The notes: generated by a model not told the origin, from the letters alone. A DNA stretch of 64,000 nt from Doris montereyensis (GCA_037039925.1 JAXRKP010000984.1:20001-84000); one strand, 5' to 3'; counted from the stretch's first letter, positions 11,501-21,476 are shown. Translations and numbers: made by a program.

Positions 11501-14500
11501 TCTTTATGAGGAAAAAAGGTATTGACTATTTTCATGTTATTCTTTAGGCAAAAATCTATTAGTCTCTCTCCATTTGGTGAAGTTGTTGTCTCTCCTTCTT
11601 TACCTATTACTCCTCCTAACGTTTCTATATTGTTGCATACTCTAGCATTTAAATCTCTTAAAACCATTAGTTCCTGTTTGGGTTTAAGATTCTCTGTAGC
11701 TATTTGTACATTGTTTCGAAGATTCTTTTTCTTCTTTTAGTTGCGTCTTCGTTTGGTCCATAAGCTATTAATAATTTAATTTCTCGTCCTTTTGGTTTAA
11801 TGTTTACCTCTAATAGCCGTGGGCTTATAAATGTCCAACTTTCTAGTAGCTTTTTATGTCTTTTATGCACTAGGAGGCCTACTCCTACTCTAGCTCTCTT
11901 TGACATCTACTCCTGAGAAGATTAAAATATGATTCGGTCCTACATTTTCTATTGTTTGTCCTTTTTTCTTTGTTTCTCTAATGGCCAAAATATCTACTTT
12001 GAATTTTCCCATTTCTTCAACTAATTCTAACTCTTTTTCATTTATTGCCCTAACATTCCATGATCCAAAAATCACAGTCCGTATTCGTTTCCAAGTTCGT
12101 CTTCAAAAGATCAAGCCGGTTATATTATATTAATTTTTCTCTGAATCTGTTTGGTTTTGGATAAACAACCCTAGGTAGATGGTGGGGTTGCCACATTGAG
12201 GCACCCTACTGGGCCTTGTTATTTTCTGTCAGGGTTAACTCCCTTAGTCTTTGGTCACCCAAGACCTGCCTGCAAGGCAGCAGGAGACTCGTGGAGGGCG
12301 GGATCATCTACTCCCGGTACAGGTGCCCCGTCGACTGCCCGGAAAGAAAACAACAAACTTACAAAATTTGCTCGTTACATTCAAGATTATACAGTATATA
12401 CGCCAGTAAAACTATATTTTAGTATGTACGTACATGTATGTGTTGTTCTTATTTTGTGAAAGTTTGATGACATTCACCTTTGTAGTTTTTGTGTTAAAAT
12501 GTTTTACTTAATACCCTATGTCTGTTATTGTACTGAAATGATGGACCTAATTGAGGCTTTGATTGTGTGGAAACGAAATGTTTCTTGATAAATTTCTTTC
12601 ATCAGTCTATCGCAACACTCTCTTTAAAGTTGGGGGAAGCCTTCACATTTATTGTCGATGGCTATCTTAGCCAGACACAAGCTGATTAATTGGACCTATA
12701 AATTACCGTTAAGCGCGGCAAAGCTAGCAGGGAGCGAACGCTACCTGGCGGCCCTTTCCTGACCTCGGTCAGCGTGACCCAGTAGCCACTGCGTCGGCCA
12801 ACTAAGAGGGACAAGTTTTGTACGCTGTGATCATCCTATCTTAGATCAATATGTGCACAGCTAGATAGATAAATATGGAAAAAAAAACAATCAGACAAGA
12901 TTGAAAGCAAGTGAAAAAAATTAGATCAACAAGATTGTATAAGTAGCACTGAATTGTATAAAAGCTTAGTATAAATTTCAAATTGTATAATGTAGCACTA
13001 AATTGTATAATGTAGCACTGAATTGTATAATGGAGCACTAAATTGTATAATGTAGCACTAAATTGTATAATGGAGCTAAATTGTAAATGTAGCACTAAAT
13101 TGTATAATGTAGCACTGAATTGTATAATGGAGCACTGAATTGTATAATGGAGCACTAAATTGTATAATGTAGCACTAAATTGTATGACTGAATTGTATAA
13201 TGGCTGGAAAATCAAACAGTCAAACAGTGAGGCGACAAAGGGCATGTGGAAAGCGACGAACAACAAAACATGAAATAATTTTAAAGCAGCGTAGGAAACA
13301 AAGACAAGAGAAACATGGAGGCAAGACAGAAGAAAAGCTTTGAGTCTCTACAGAACCAAACCCATGAGCTCTGCGTCGGCACGTCGCCTGGCCATGAAAA
13401 GAGGATGTGCTACCATCCAAGCTAACTTCGTGTAGTTTGTGAAGGAAATGACATTAAATAATATTAAAGCCCATATAGGCTTGGCAAATACAAGGAATAG
13501 ACAGAAAACAATCCTGGCCATTCTACGTGTAGTTTGTAGCTTAAAAAGAGAATTCATAATCTTTTCAATTCAAGAGATGTTGGGTTGTTTTTCTTTATGA
13601 GTTGTGAAAATAATATGTCAAAATGATTCAAGCTGTTTTCAAACTCTTTTTCTCTTACGTTGGGAACGAGACAAAAGACAAAACAATTAAAAGAGTTTAA
13701 GATTCGTCCTTTTAAATTTGTTGCATGCCTCTGACCCCACCTTCCAATCTTTTGTTCCAGAAAATTAAAAGAAAAAAATGATGTAGAGAGTTTAAAGTGT
13801 TTAAAATACATGAATGGTGTCTATACATTCAAATCTCTTACATTGTTTTGGCTACTGTTTCGCAAACTTTAGTTTTTCTTAGTCAGGTCAAATTTTTTTT
13901 TTTTTAATCCTACGAAAAACCCTGCGACCATCTTAGTTGTGGATGTGAGTGAAATCAAATCAAATAAGAAGAAAAAATCAAATAAGTTTTAGCTGGAACT
14001 CAAATGACAATTCACTGATTTTATTTTCTCCTTATTCTTTCATGTCATCCATTTATTTTTATGTTTCCCCTCCCTACTTATTTAAAGCCAAGGAAGGCAA
14101 GAAAGTCAGAGACAAGCTTCGCAAGATAGCGCTGGAAATAGAGGAGGATAATTTTGACGATGACCTTGAAATGGTAAGAGTCCTTGTTTTTGTTATTCCT
14201 GTATACAGAATAGAATTGATGTGCAAAGGAAATGGTCACTAGTAATGCTAGTATTAATAGCATTGTAGTAGTATTATAGTAGTAGTGGTAATAGCAGTGG
14301 TAATAGTAGTAGTGGTAATAGTAGTAGTGGTAATAGTAGTGGTAATAGTAGAGTAGTAATGGTAATGGTAGTAGTGGTAATAGTAGTAGTGGTAATAGTA
14401 GTGATGGTAATAGTAGTAGTGGTAATAGTAGTAGGAGTAATGGTAGTAGTGGTAATAGTAGTAATAAAGACCAGCCATACTTTACCATTCAAGCGTAATA

Positions 14501-15147
14501 TCGTTTTAGAATTATTTTTTAAAGATTTTACCTTTAGTTCTACCTTGTTGCGTTTTCACTTTTCACCGATTTCACATCATTCTGTTAAACCTGACACATG
14601 CCATAACTTTCTGCTCTTCCTCCCTTTTGGAAAATTTTAATGTTTGCATGAAAAAATCTTGGAGAGTATTTTACGATAAAGTGGGAACCTGGTAGTAGTA
14701 GAATTAGTAGTGTTGGTAGTAGTAGTAGTAGTGGTAGTTATAGTAGAATTAGTAGTGGTGGCATTAGTAGTAGTAGTAGAATTAGTAGTAGTGGTAGTAG
14801 TAGTAGTAGTAATGTGGTGGTGGTAGTAGTAGTAGTAGTAGAATTAGTAGTAGTAATAGTAGTAGTAGTAGTAGAAGTAGTTAGTAGTAGTAGTAGTAGT
14901 AGAATTAGTGGTAGTAGTAGTAGAATTAATTGGTAGTAGGAGTAGTAAAATTAGTGGTAGTAGTAGTAGTAAAATTAGTAGTATTGGTAGTAGTAGAATT
15001 AGTAGTGGTGGTAGTAGTAGTAGTAGTAGTAGAATTAGTAGTGGTATTAGTAGTAGTAGAATTAGTAGTGGTAGTAGTAGTAGAATTAGTAGTAGTAGTA
15101 GTAGTAGTAGAATTAGAAGTTATGGTAATAGTAATAGTAAGTAGAAT

Positions 15148-15195
<48 letters not shown>

Positions 15196-18100
15196 AATTA
15201 GTAGTAGTGGTAGTAGTAGTAGTAGAATTAGTAGTAGTGGTAGTAGTAGTAGTAGAACTAGTAGTAGTAGTAGTAGTAGAACTAGTGGTAGTAGTAGTAG
15301 AACTAGTAGTAGTGGTAATAGTAGTAGTAGTAGTAGTAGTAAAGTAGTACTGGTGGTAGTAGTAGTAATAATTAGTAGTAGTAGTAGTAGTAGTAGTAGA
15401 ATTAGTAGTAGTAGTAGTAGTAGTAGAATTAGTAGTGGTGGTATTAGTAGTAGCAGAGTTAGTAGTAGTGGTAGTAGTAGTAATAGAGTTAGCAGTGGTG
15501 GTAGTAGTAGTAGTAGAATTAGTGGTAGTAGTAGTGGTAGTAGCAAGTAAAAAGTAAGTAATGTTCCTTCAAGACCAATACGGCCCATGGAGTTGAAGTT
15601 TATCGGTAGTAGTACTAATAGTAGTGTTAGTAGTAGAAACAGTAGCAGTAGTAGTAGCAGTCAGTAGCAGTAGTAATAGTAGGAGTAGTAGCAGTCAGTA
15701 GCAGTATTTTAGCAGTCAGTAGGAGTAGTAGTAGCAGTAGCAGTAGCAGTAGTAGTCTACTAGTAGTTAGGTTCTACTTCTTGTCTACTAGTAGTTAGGT
15801 TCTACTTCTTGTCTACTAATAGTTGGTTCTACTTCTTGTCTACTAATAGTTAGGTTCTACTTCTTGTCTATTTAGTTAGGTTCTACTTCTTGTCTATTAA
15901 TAGTTAGGTTCTACTTCTTGTCTATTAATAGTAGGTTCTACTTCTTGTCTACTAATAGTTAGGTTCTACTTCTTGTCTACTAATAGTTAGGGTTCTACTT
16001 CTTGTCTACTAATAGTTAGGTTCTACTTCTTGTCTATTAATAGTTAGGTTCTACTTCTTGTCTACTAATAGTTAGGTTCTACTTCTTGTCTATTAGTTAT
16101 GGTTCTCTTCTTGTCTCTTAAATATTCTTCTGACTTGTCTACTAATAGTTAGGTTCACTTATGTCTAAAATTCAGGTTCTGCTTCTTGTCAAGTTAAATA
16201 TTCTCCAATGAGATCACTAATGTTGGTTCTACTTCTTGTCTACTAATAGTTAGGTTCTCACTTGTTTGTCTACTAATAGTTAGGTTCTCACTTCTTGTCT
16301 ACTGAATAGTTAGGTTCTAAAATTGTTGTTCTATAGTAGTTAGGTTCCTTGTTTGTCTACTAGTGTTACCACTTCTGTCTTAATAGTTAACTTCTTGTCA
16401 ATGTTAGGTTCTACTTTGTGTCTACTAGTAGATTAAGGTTCTACTTCTTGTCTACTAATTAGTTAGGTTCTTACTTCTTGTGTACAGTGACATGTACTTC
16501 TTGTCTACAATCTTAGGTTCTAATGTGTTGTGTGTACAGTGACATGTAACGGCTTGTCTACCAATGTTTTGTTACAGTGACATGTGTGTCTCACCAATGT
16601 GTTGTTCTACGTGACTTGTAACGGCAATTCCACCAATGTGTTGTGTGTACAGTGACATGTAACGGCAATCTTGTCAATGTGTTGTGTTACAGTGACATGT
16701 AACGGCAATCTCACCAAGTGACTATTAACAGTAACGGTTCTACTTCTTGTCTACTAGTAGTTAGGTTCTACTTCAATCTCACCAATGTTTTGTTGTACTT
16801 CTTGACACGTGACATGTTACGGCATTCTCACCTTGTTGTGTCTACTAATAGTTAGGTTCACCAATTTTGTCTACTACAGTTAGGTTCACGTATTAATGTT
16901 AGGTTCTACTTCTTGTGTTGTGTTTCATCTTGCTATCTTAAAGTGACATGTAACGGCAATCTCACCAATGTTTTGTGTGTCTCAAGTGACACTTAACTAC
17001 AATCTCCACGCCAATGTTTTGTGTGTACAGTGACACGTGACATGTAACAGCAATCTCGTCAATGTTTTTTGTGTGTACAGTGACATGTAACGGCAATCTC
17101 ACCAATGTTTTGTGTGTACAGTGACACGTGACATGTAACGGCAATCTCGTCAATGTGTTGTGTGTACAGTGACATAAACGCAATCTCACCAATGTGTTGT
17201 GTGTACAGTGACATGTAACGGCAATCTCACCAATGTGTTGTGTACAGTGACATGTAACGGCAATCTCACTAATGTTTTGTGTGTACAGTGACACGTGACA
17301 TGTAACGGCAATCTCGTCAATGTATTGTGTGTACAGTGACATGTAACGGCAATCTCGTCAATGTTTTGTGTGTACAGTGACATGTGACATGTAACGACAA
17401 TCTCACCAATGTTTTGTGTGTACAGTGACACGTGGCTGTGTAACGGCAATCTCGTCAATGTTTTTTGTGTGTACAGTGACATGTGACATGTAACGGCAAT
17501 CTCACCAATGTGTTGTGTGTACAGTGACACGGACATGTAACGGCAATCTCACCAATGTGTTGTGTGTAATAGGTGACACGTGACATGTAACACCAATCTC
17601 GTCAATGTGTTTGTGTACAGTGACATGTGATATGTAACGGCAATCTCGCCAATGTTTTGTGTGTACAGTGACATGTGACATGCGGCAATCTCACCAATGT
17701 TTTGTGTGTACAGTGACATGTGACATGTAACACCAATCTCACCAATGTTTTGTGTGTACAGTGACATGTGACATGTGGCAATCTCAATGTTTTGTGTGTA
17801 CAGTGACATGTGACATGTAACACCAATCTCACCAATGTTTTGTGTGACAGTGACATGTGACATGTAACACCAATCTCACCAATGTTTTGTGTGTACAGTG
17901 ACATGTGACATGTAACACAATCTCACCAATGTTTTTGTGTACAGTACACGTGACATAACACCAATCTCACCAATGTTTTGTGTGTACAGTGACACGTGAC
18001 ATGTAACACCAATCTCACCAATGTGTTGTTTGTACAGTGACGCGTGACATGTAACGGCAATCTCACCAATGTGTTGTGTGTACAGTGACACGTGACATGT

Positions 18101-18742
18101 AACACCAATCTCACCAATGTGTTGTGTGTACAGTGACGCGTGACATGTAACGGCAATCTCACCAATGTGTTGTGTGCAGATGACATGACTCAATCTCCAA
18201 TGTGTTGTGTGTACAGTGACGCGTGACATGTAACGGCAATCTCACCAATGTGTTGTGTACAGTGACACGGACATGTGCGTGACCATGTTACAGTGACACA
18301 ATCTCGCAATGTGTTGTGTGTACAGTGACACGTGACATGTAACGGCAATCTCACCAATGTGTTGTGTGTACAGTGACACGTGACATGTAACGGCAATCTC
18401 ACCAATGTGTTGTGTGTACAGTGACACGTGACATGTAACGGCAATCTCACCAATGTGTTGTGTGTACAGTGACACGTGACATGTAACGGCAATCTCACCA
18501 ATGTGTTGTGTGTACAGTGACACGTGACATGTAACGCAATCTCACCAATGTTTTGTGTGTACAGTGACACGTGACATGTAACGGAATATGGTTGCTCTTT
18601 TTTTTTTTTTCTTCAGGTTATTTTGGTAGACCCGGCTGTTACAGAGAAATTTCAGACATGGTCAGAACAGACACCAAGGGCAAAAGGTCAAGTAGACATG
18701 CTGAGCTTGAAGGAGGTGCTGGAAGGGGAAGAAAAGTTATAA
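3340..18742 (+). CDS. SBDS: SBDS ribosome maturation factor, six exons, frame-disrupted as assembled
   Basis: SBDS is a conserved cytoplasmic/nucleolar protein that, with the GTPase EFL1, evicts eIF6 from pre-60S subunits. Exons: about 3340-3474, 5558-5686, 8075-8270, about 8895-8957, about 14090-14173 and 18617-18742 (stop TAA). Diagnostic segments in order are PTNQKRLTN and [14 protein letters not shown] (exon 1), DIDEVLQ and FTNVSKG (exon 2), KGEIQVSEK and [16 protein letters not shown] (exon 3), then [43 protein letters not shown], and finally a VDPG..REI segment and [15 protein letters not shown]. All junctions use GT-AG and their phases agree where checked. Small indels break the frame in exons 1, 2, 3, 4 and 6, so no intact protein is encoded as written. 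Substitutions are few, so assembly error is likelier than old decay, but a recent pseudogene remains possible. Confidence 0.9.
3951..4000 (+). repeat. AAT microsatellite, tail of a LINE
   Basis: About 16 copies of AAT directly abut the 3' end of the minus-strand LINE at 4001-5337, so it reads as the ATT tail of that element. Confidence 0.9.
4001..5337 (-). mobile_element. L2/CR1-like LINE, 5'-truncated, with ATT tail
   Basis: On the minus strand the element starts inside the reverse transcriptase. FHADDTQLY (the YADD-type catalytic motif) is near 5250, followed by [15 protein letters not shown], then [19 protein letters not shown] near 4845, [17 protein letters not shown], and a C-terminal PDYLKHLL...WNSL...F..SLK..LF tail at 4409-4657. 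It ends with a GGGCGCTATATAAAT segment and ATT repeats, the usual 3' signature of L2/CR1-like elements. Several frameshifts and stops show it is inactive. It sits in SBDS intron 1. Confidence 0.85.
5498..5537. repeat. TA dinucleotide microsatellite
   Basis: A TA run ending about 20 bases before the SBDS exon 2 acceptor, within its pyrimidine-poor tract. Confidence 0.9.
5558..5686 (+). CDS. SBDS: SBDS exon 2
   Basis: The acceptor is a TTACAG just after a TA microsatellite. The split codon from exon 1 gives [10 protein letters not shown], then the frame is lost at about 5603-5612 (one base short) before resuming as [20 protein letters not shown] and ending EMEICKL. The donor is GTGAGT. The exon is 129 bases where 130 would keep phase. 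Confidence 0.85.
5935..6192 (-). mobile_element. SINE B copy (tRNA-derived)
   Basis: On the minus strand the head (6192 down to about 6120) reads like a tRNA-type promoter, with GGTTAGGCTG as the A-box part and GGTTTGAATCATG as the B-box part. It is followed by the shared body that ends near TATGGGCC. It matches the copies at 22390, 33011 and 33340. It lies in SBDS intron 2. Confidence 0.75.
6200..7270. other. SBDS intron 2, nothing recognised
   Basis: AT-rich intron without a recognisable gene or family apart from short A and T runs. The open frames at 7014-7250 show no homology. Confidence 0.4.
7285..7900 (-). mobile_element. LINE fragment: C-terminal end of a reverse transcriptase ORF
   Basis: The minus strand gives [11 protein letters not shown] and a following [16 protein letters not shown] segment (7536-7718), then [27 protein letters not shown] and [17 protein letters not shown] (7291-7539). 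This order (friend-to-foe KL.YFGHI.R, GRGRP..W, then DR..FR) is the standard C-terminus of many animal non-LTR retrotransposons. The two frames are offset, so it is degraded. The sequence differs from the LINE at 9240-12342, so it is a separate family. It lies in SBDS intron 2. Confidence 0.8.
8075..8270 (+). CDS. SBDS: SBDS exon 3
   Basis: The exon opens with [12 protein letters not shown] and carries [19 protein letters not shown]. The frame then shifts by two missing (or one extra) bases near 8182, in an AG-rich spot, and continues as [18 protein letters not shown] and KPTKSTKVQ. The donor is GTAACC. Length is 196 bases; 195 or 198 would be in phase. Confidence 0.87.
8330..8890. other. SBDS intron 3, nothing recognised
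   Basis: AT-rich intron sequence without repeats or coding signals that I can identify. Confidence 0.4.
8895..8957 (+). CDS. SBDS: SBDS exon 4 (boundaries approximate)
   Basis: Two frames together give [13 protein letters not shown] and AHMKLK, matching the SBDS region that follows STKxQALEVI. The switch at about 8938-8941 needs one missing base. The preferred donor, GTCAGG after position 8957, gives the right phase for exon 5. The start is uncertain: the expected residues before IKK are poorly preserved, and the acceptor may be at about 8879 or 8903. Confidence 0.7.
9240..12342 (-). mobile_element. Nearly complete but decayed LINE (endonuclease plus reverse transcriptase)
   Basis: Read from 12342 downward. 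An untranslated leader is followed by an apurinic-type endonuclease ([18 protein letters not shown] near 12060, RETKKKG, then a DLNARV motif near 11655 and SMIDYIIV near 11440). Next come a WWNENV linker near 11085 and the reverse transcriptase: a [21 protein letters not shown] motif near 10230-10180, VRQGL near 10060 and FADDLVL near 9920. The C-terminus has [11 protein letters not shown] near 9380. Numerous frameshifts and stops make it inactive. The clade is unresolved; the two-domain layout fits an RTE- or R1/Jockey-like single-ORF element. It occupies SBDS intron 4 in antisense orientation. Confidence 0.85.
12600..12840. other. GC-richer island in SBDS intron 4
   Basis: Positions 12705-12825 are much richer in G and C than the flanks. 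The minus strand contains TTGGCCGACGCAGTGG, which resembles a tRNA A box, but no convincing B box follows. It could be an old SINE head. Confidence 0.3.
12945..13205. repeat. 19-bp minisatellite
   Basis: About 13 copies of a unit reading AATTGTATAATGTAGCACT, with variants having GGAGCAC in place of GTAGCAC and one deleted unit near 13186. Confidence 0.9.
13216..13525. mobile_element. Fold-back tRNA-core element, diverged copy
   Basis: Begins with CAAACAGTGAGGC, the terminal segment shared with the copies at 21477 and 59453. It continues into a diverged arm and then a tRNA-like core (13350-13425) with the antisense GCTACCATCCAAGC A-box region. A second arm in direct orientation (13439-13524) ends CAATCCTGGCCA. 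The arms are not simply inverted here, so this copy looks rearranged or composite. Confidence 0.65.
13905..13975 (+). mobile_element. SINE A 3'-tail fragment
   Basis: Only the terminal segment of SINE A is present: CATCTTAGTTGTGGATGTG followed by an AATCAAATCAAA-type tail. It ends about 115 bases before SBDS exon 5. Confidence 0.6.
14090..14173 (+). CDS. SBDS: SBDS exon 5
   Basis: Encodes [20 protein letters not shown] followed by DNFDDDLEM, matching the third SBDS domain. The donor is GTAAGA. About four residues expected before KEGKK are missing, so the acceptor may lie slightly upstream. A 3'-tail fragment of SINE A lies about 120 bases upstream. Confidence 0.82.
14255..14466. repeat. Trinucleotide repeat (AGT/GGT/AAT)
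   Basis: Starts about 80 bases after SBDS exon 5, inside intron 5. The larger repeat unit is GTAGTAGTGGTAATA. The long open frames here are artefacts of the period of three. Confidence 0.95.
14690..15758. repeat. Trinucleotide repeat (AGT, with AATT/GGT interruptions)
   Basis: About 1 kb of AGT triplets regularly interrupted by GAATTAGTAGT and GGTAGT blocks; 15549-15600 is a short unique interruption. After 15600, AGC and CAGTCAGTAG variants appear and lead directly into the 28-bp minisatellite. Confidence 0.95.
15759..16500. repeat. 28-bp minisatellite in SBDS intron 5
   Basis: The unit combines GTCTACTAATAGTTAGG and TTCTACTTCTT, 28 bases in all, in about 13 good copies from 15759. After about 16090 the units become irregular and truncated. 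Confidence 0.93.
16500..18590. repeat. 48-bp satellite-like array in SBDS intron 5
   Basis: The unit is about 48 bases and contains ACAGTGACACGTGACATGTA, then ACGGCAATCTCACCAATG and TGTTGTGTGT. There are roughly 40 copies, with deletions and ACACCAATCTC variants in the middle. The 48-base length is a multiple of three, which leaves long minus-strand frames open (16-residue repeats); these are not genes. The best-preserved copies (18310-18580) lie closest to SBDS exon 6. Each typical unit contains the palindrome CACGTG. Confidence 0.95.
18617..18742 (+). CDS. SBDS: SBDS exon 6 (terminal)
   Basis: The acceptor follows a long T tract (18599-18616). Reading VILVD, then [18 protein letters not shown] in a second frame, then [18 protein letters not shown] back in the first frame to TAA at 18740-18742 requires one missing base near 18642 and one extra A near 18682. 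The C-terminal LSLKEV..GEEKL pattern is typical of SBDS. Confidence 0.87.
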   Translation, partial: VILVDPAVTEKFQTWSEQTPRAKGQVDMLSLKEVLEGEEKL

Positions 18743-19034
18743 TAGCTCGGGAGAAGGAGAAACAGAAACAGCATCACAGTCTTCAACAAGAAATTAACAC
18801 GTTTATGATAATATACCTTAAGTTTTATGCATACAATTCAGTGCTGGCTGTTGATGACAGATTTGCTTCTGGTGTCGGATGCAGAACAGCTAGTGATGAT
18901 AACATAGCTACCAACCAATACGTAACAAAAACGTATTTAGTATGGGTTTTGGCTTTGAGTCTGTAAGTCTGTATTATTTCCTTGAAACGTCTGAATATGG
19001 GGATTAATTGTATTTTAAGAAAAAAGCAGTAAAA

Positions 19035-19215
19035 CTACCCTTGCACTTTGCTAGAAAGACCAGCGATTGGATGACTTTTTGTAATTTGCTTTGAAGTAAA
19101 GTATCAATGTTTTTGTTTTGGAATGCGTGTATTGCGGGCCATCATGCTAGCTAAAATAAGTTTGCGCGGTCAAAGTCTGATACTCAATTTGGAAAGGTTG
19201 GCAGCTATATTTAGA
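19035..19215 (+). repeat. Dispersed repeat I, copy 1
   Basis: About 180 bases sharing order and spacing of segments (CACTTTGC.AGAAAG.CCAGCGATTGG, GGGCC, TTTGCG.GGTCA.AGTCTG, CAGCTAT) with 58855-59040. The family is unnamed. It lies just beyond the SBDS 3' end. Confidence 0.65.
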
Positions 19216-19304
19216 TTTCTAACATCCACAAAAGCTGAAATTTGAAAATTTCTCTTCCCCCCCCAAAAAAAAAAATAAAAAAACCCAATTTGATCTTATT
19301 TGCT

Positions 19305-19450
19305 GTTTCTTGACTTACTCGACTTTAACCATTGTACCCCTGGTGTTGGGCATAGGTCGCCAATGAGGCCTGTCCACTCTGTCCTGTGCTACCATCTCTG
19401 TCTGGTTCCAGGAAAGACCCAGTTGCCGAGCTTCCTCCATGTTTTTGGTC
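19305..19450 (-). mobile_element. Possible fossil LINE C-terminus
   Basis: The minus strand reads DMEEARQLGLSWNQTEMVAQ then DR..RPHWR and a stop. This resembles the ARDR..WR region that ends many non-LTR retrotransposon ORFs. The fragment is short and the assignment weak. Confidence 0.35.
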
Positions 19451-19944
19451 TCCTCGACCTCTCTCCCATTGTGGATTCCACTGTAAGGCCAGATGTGTTA
19501 TCTTTTACTATTTCTTTGCCTATAATATTATCGTTTGACTGACTATTATCATGTCCATTTTTGTTAACTGCGTGACTGACTTCATTTTTGATGCATTATA
19601 ATTATCTCCTGGGCCGGTTTTCTTGTTCTCATCCCTATGCACACTCACATCGTTGGTGTTTGACTGACCTGAAACTCTGTCACTCTTCTACTTGCAGTCT
19701 GGAGACATTAAATTTATTTCATAGTGTGGGCTCAAATCTAAAAAAAATTTAAGATTTTCTTCTCAAAAAGAAGCGTCACACCATTTAGATTACCAAGTGG
19801 ATTCCAGCACCAGGATGCTGAAAAAGACAAGCAGCAAACGAGCCATGGTGGCTCAGCTGCTTGTATGTACACGTCTACTATCACTTTGCGTAATGACATT
19901 TACACGCATCATACCAAGGTGTAATTGAATGTTTGGGGACTCTA

Positions 19945-20160
19945 TAGTGTCGTGTAGAGGCAAGGTAGTCAGTCATCCTCTCAACCAAAAGGTGGTTGTG
20001 GCTTCAAATTTTGCTCGTTTAAATTTTTAAAAAGTAAAACCACTGCCCTGGCTCAGGTAGGTGGATAGATCCATACCTAGTCCAATCGGAGACGGATGAT
20101 AAAAAGGAGGTCTTCTTGCGTGCAAAATTACAATATTAAAAATCCTACCAAAACACATGA
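19945..20160 (+). mobile_element. SINE A copy, 3'-truncated
   Basis: Contains the head (AGAGGCAAGGTAG...CCTCTCAACCAAAAGGT), the CTGGCTCAGGTAGGTGGAT segment and GATAAAAAGGAGGTC. It then degenerates before the CTGTTTACAGGGCAG segment seen in complete copies. Confidence 0.7.
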
Positions 20161-21475
20161 GATCACTCCACTTGTAGAAATGGATAAAATTAAATAAAAA
20201 AAGATTGAAATCATGCTTGAAGTTTTCAGTGTACAGGAAATACAGTTATGATATCATGGCATCATTGTTATAATTATTGGAGATGGAATTTTTTTTCTTT
20301 TTGGTACGGATGTAATCAAAATATTTTGGATTTGAGAGCGATGTGTCAAAATGTAACAAGACTAAAAATAATCTCAAGTCAGTCCCTATAGACTTACATT
20401 TCATGTTAGCAAACCGTTCTTTGAAATTTTGATTGCGTCTGCCTACTGGAAGTAACTTGTTTTGTTGCCTGTTGTGATAAAATTGTGATGCATTTAGATC
20501 CTTACTCAACTGTGAATGATGTGTCTCTCCTTTGCTTCCTTAGTATCTCTAAGTCTGAGGGAAATGTTTTAATTAAGGTTTTCACATTGGTTTTTGTATT
20601 ATTTGTCTGCAACAAAAGCATAAAAAACGGATTTTATTGAAACTTTTCAATTGGGGTGGGGGGGTAGCATGGCATGAAGAACAATGAACTGCCAATATTT
20701 TGGTCATCATATTTATCATTATCACGCTCCCTATGCACTAATTTAAGAAGTATACGTCCCGGTACAATACATGTATCTCTGCATCAGGACGTGTGTAACA
20801 CTCTAGAAATTTCTGAAATCTCCTAAATTGGATCCTGATGCTGTGTGGAAACCCAACGACGCGGGATTGGAATTGTTGTCAGTGTTTAATGATATTAATG
20901 AAGTAAGGATTGATTTTCTTCCTTAATGTTTCGTAGGGTGGCAAGGGGAAATTCTTTCTGCTCTTACTTATAAATATCATTACAAAGTGCCTGATTCAGT
21001 GATTATTATATAATGGAAATTATGCTTTTGTTTAAATCTGAATATATTCGATGTTTTTTATGATGCCTAGTTTGTTGGGTTTTTTAAAATCTTCTTTGGT
21101 TAAAATTGTTGCAGCAACAACAAGGACAACAACAACAACAGTAACAACAACAAAAGTTGTGGCAAATGACAAACAGAAAGCTGTGCTCTCTGAGTTTGTG
21201 TCATTCACATTTCTTTCTTGAGTGGAAGTTTTAGAAAAGAAATACATGTATCTGAGGCGGAGACATGAATAGCGTTTTATAAACTCTCAACTTTAACCAA
21301 TGGAAAGACACGCATTGACTTACATGTAACTGTAACTTATTGTTATGGTACACGTGTTACTTGATTCCTTTCTTTCAAACTCAACTCTATGATTGTGACT
21401 GCTGAAATTTGTTAATTTTACATTGTTTATTGTATATTGTTTTCATCAAAGGTTTTACTTAAAAATAATGTTTTG
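20160..21475. other. Intergenic sequence, nothing recognised
   Basis: AT-rich. It includes a CAACAA-rich stretch at 21115-21155 and a short G run at 20654-20664. No exon or family was identified. Confidence 0.4.
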
Positions 21476-21476
21476 C

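Noticed and set aside
14078..15588. Poly-Ser, poly-Val, poly-Leu and poly-Thr open frames in SBDS intron 5
   Set aside because: Same trinucleotide artefact; only 14090-14173 is coding, in a different context.
16962..18570. Chain of minus-strand frames of 90-130 codons with [20 protein letters not shown] repeats
   Set aside because: The 48-bp repeat unit is a multiple of three, so any stop-free frame stays open; there is no gene evidence.
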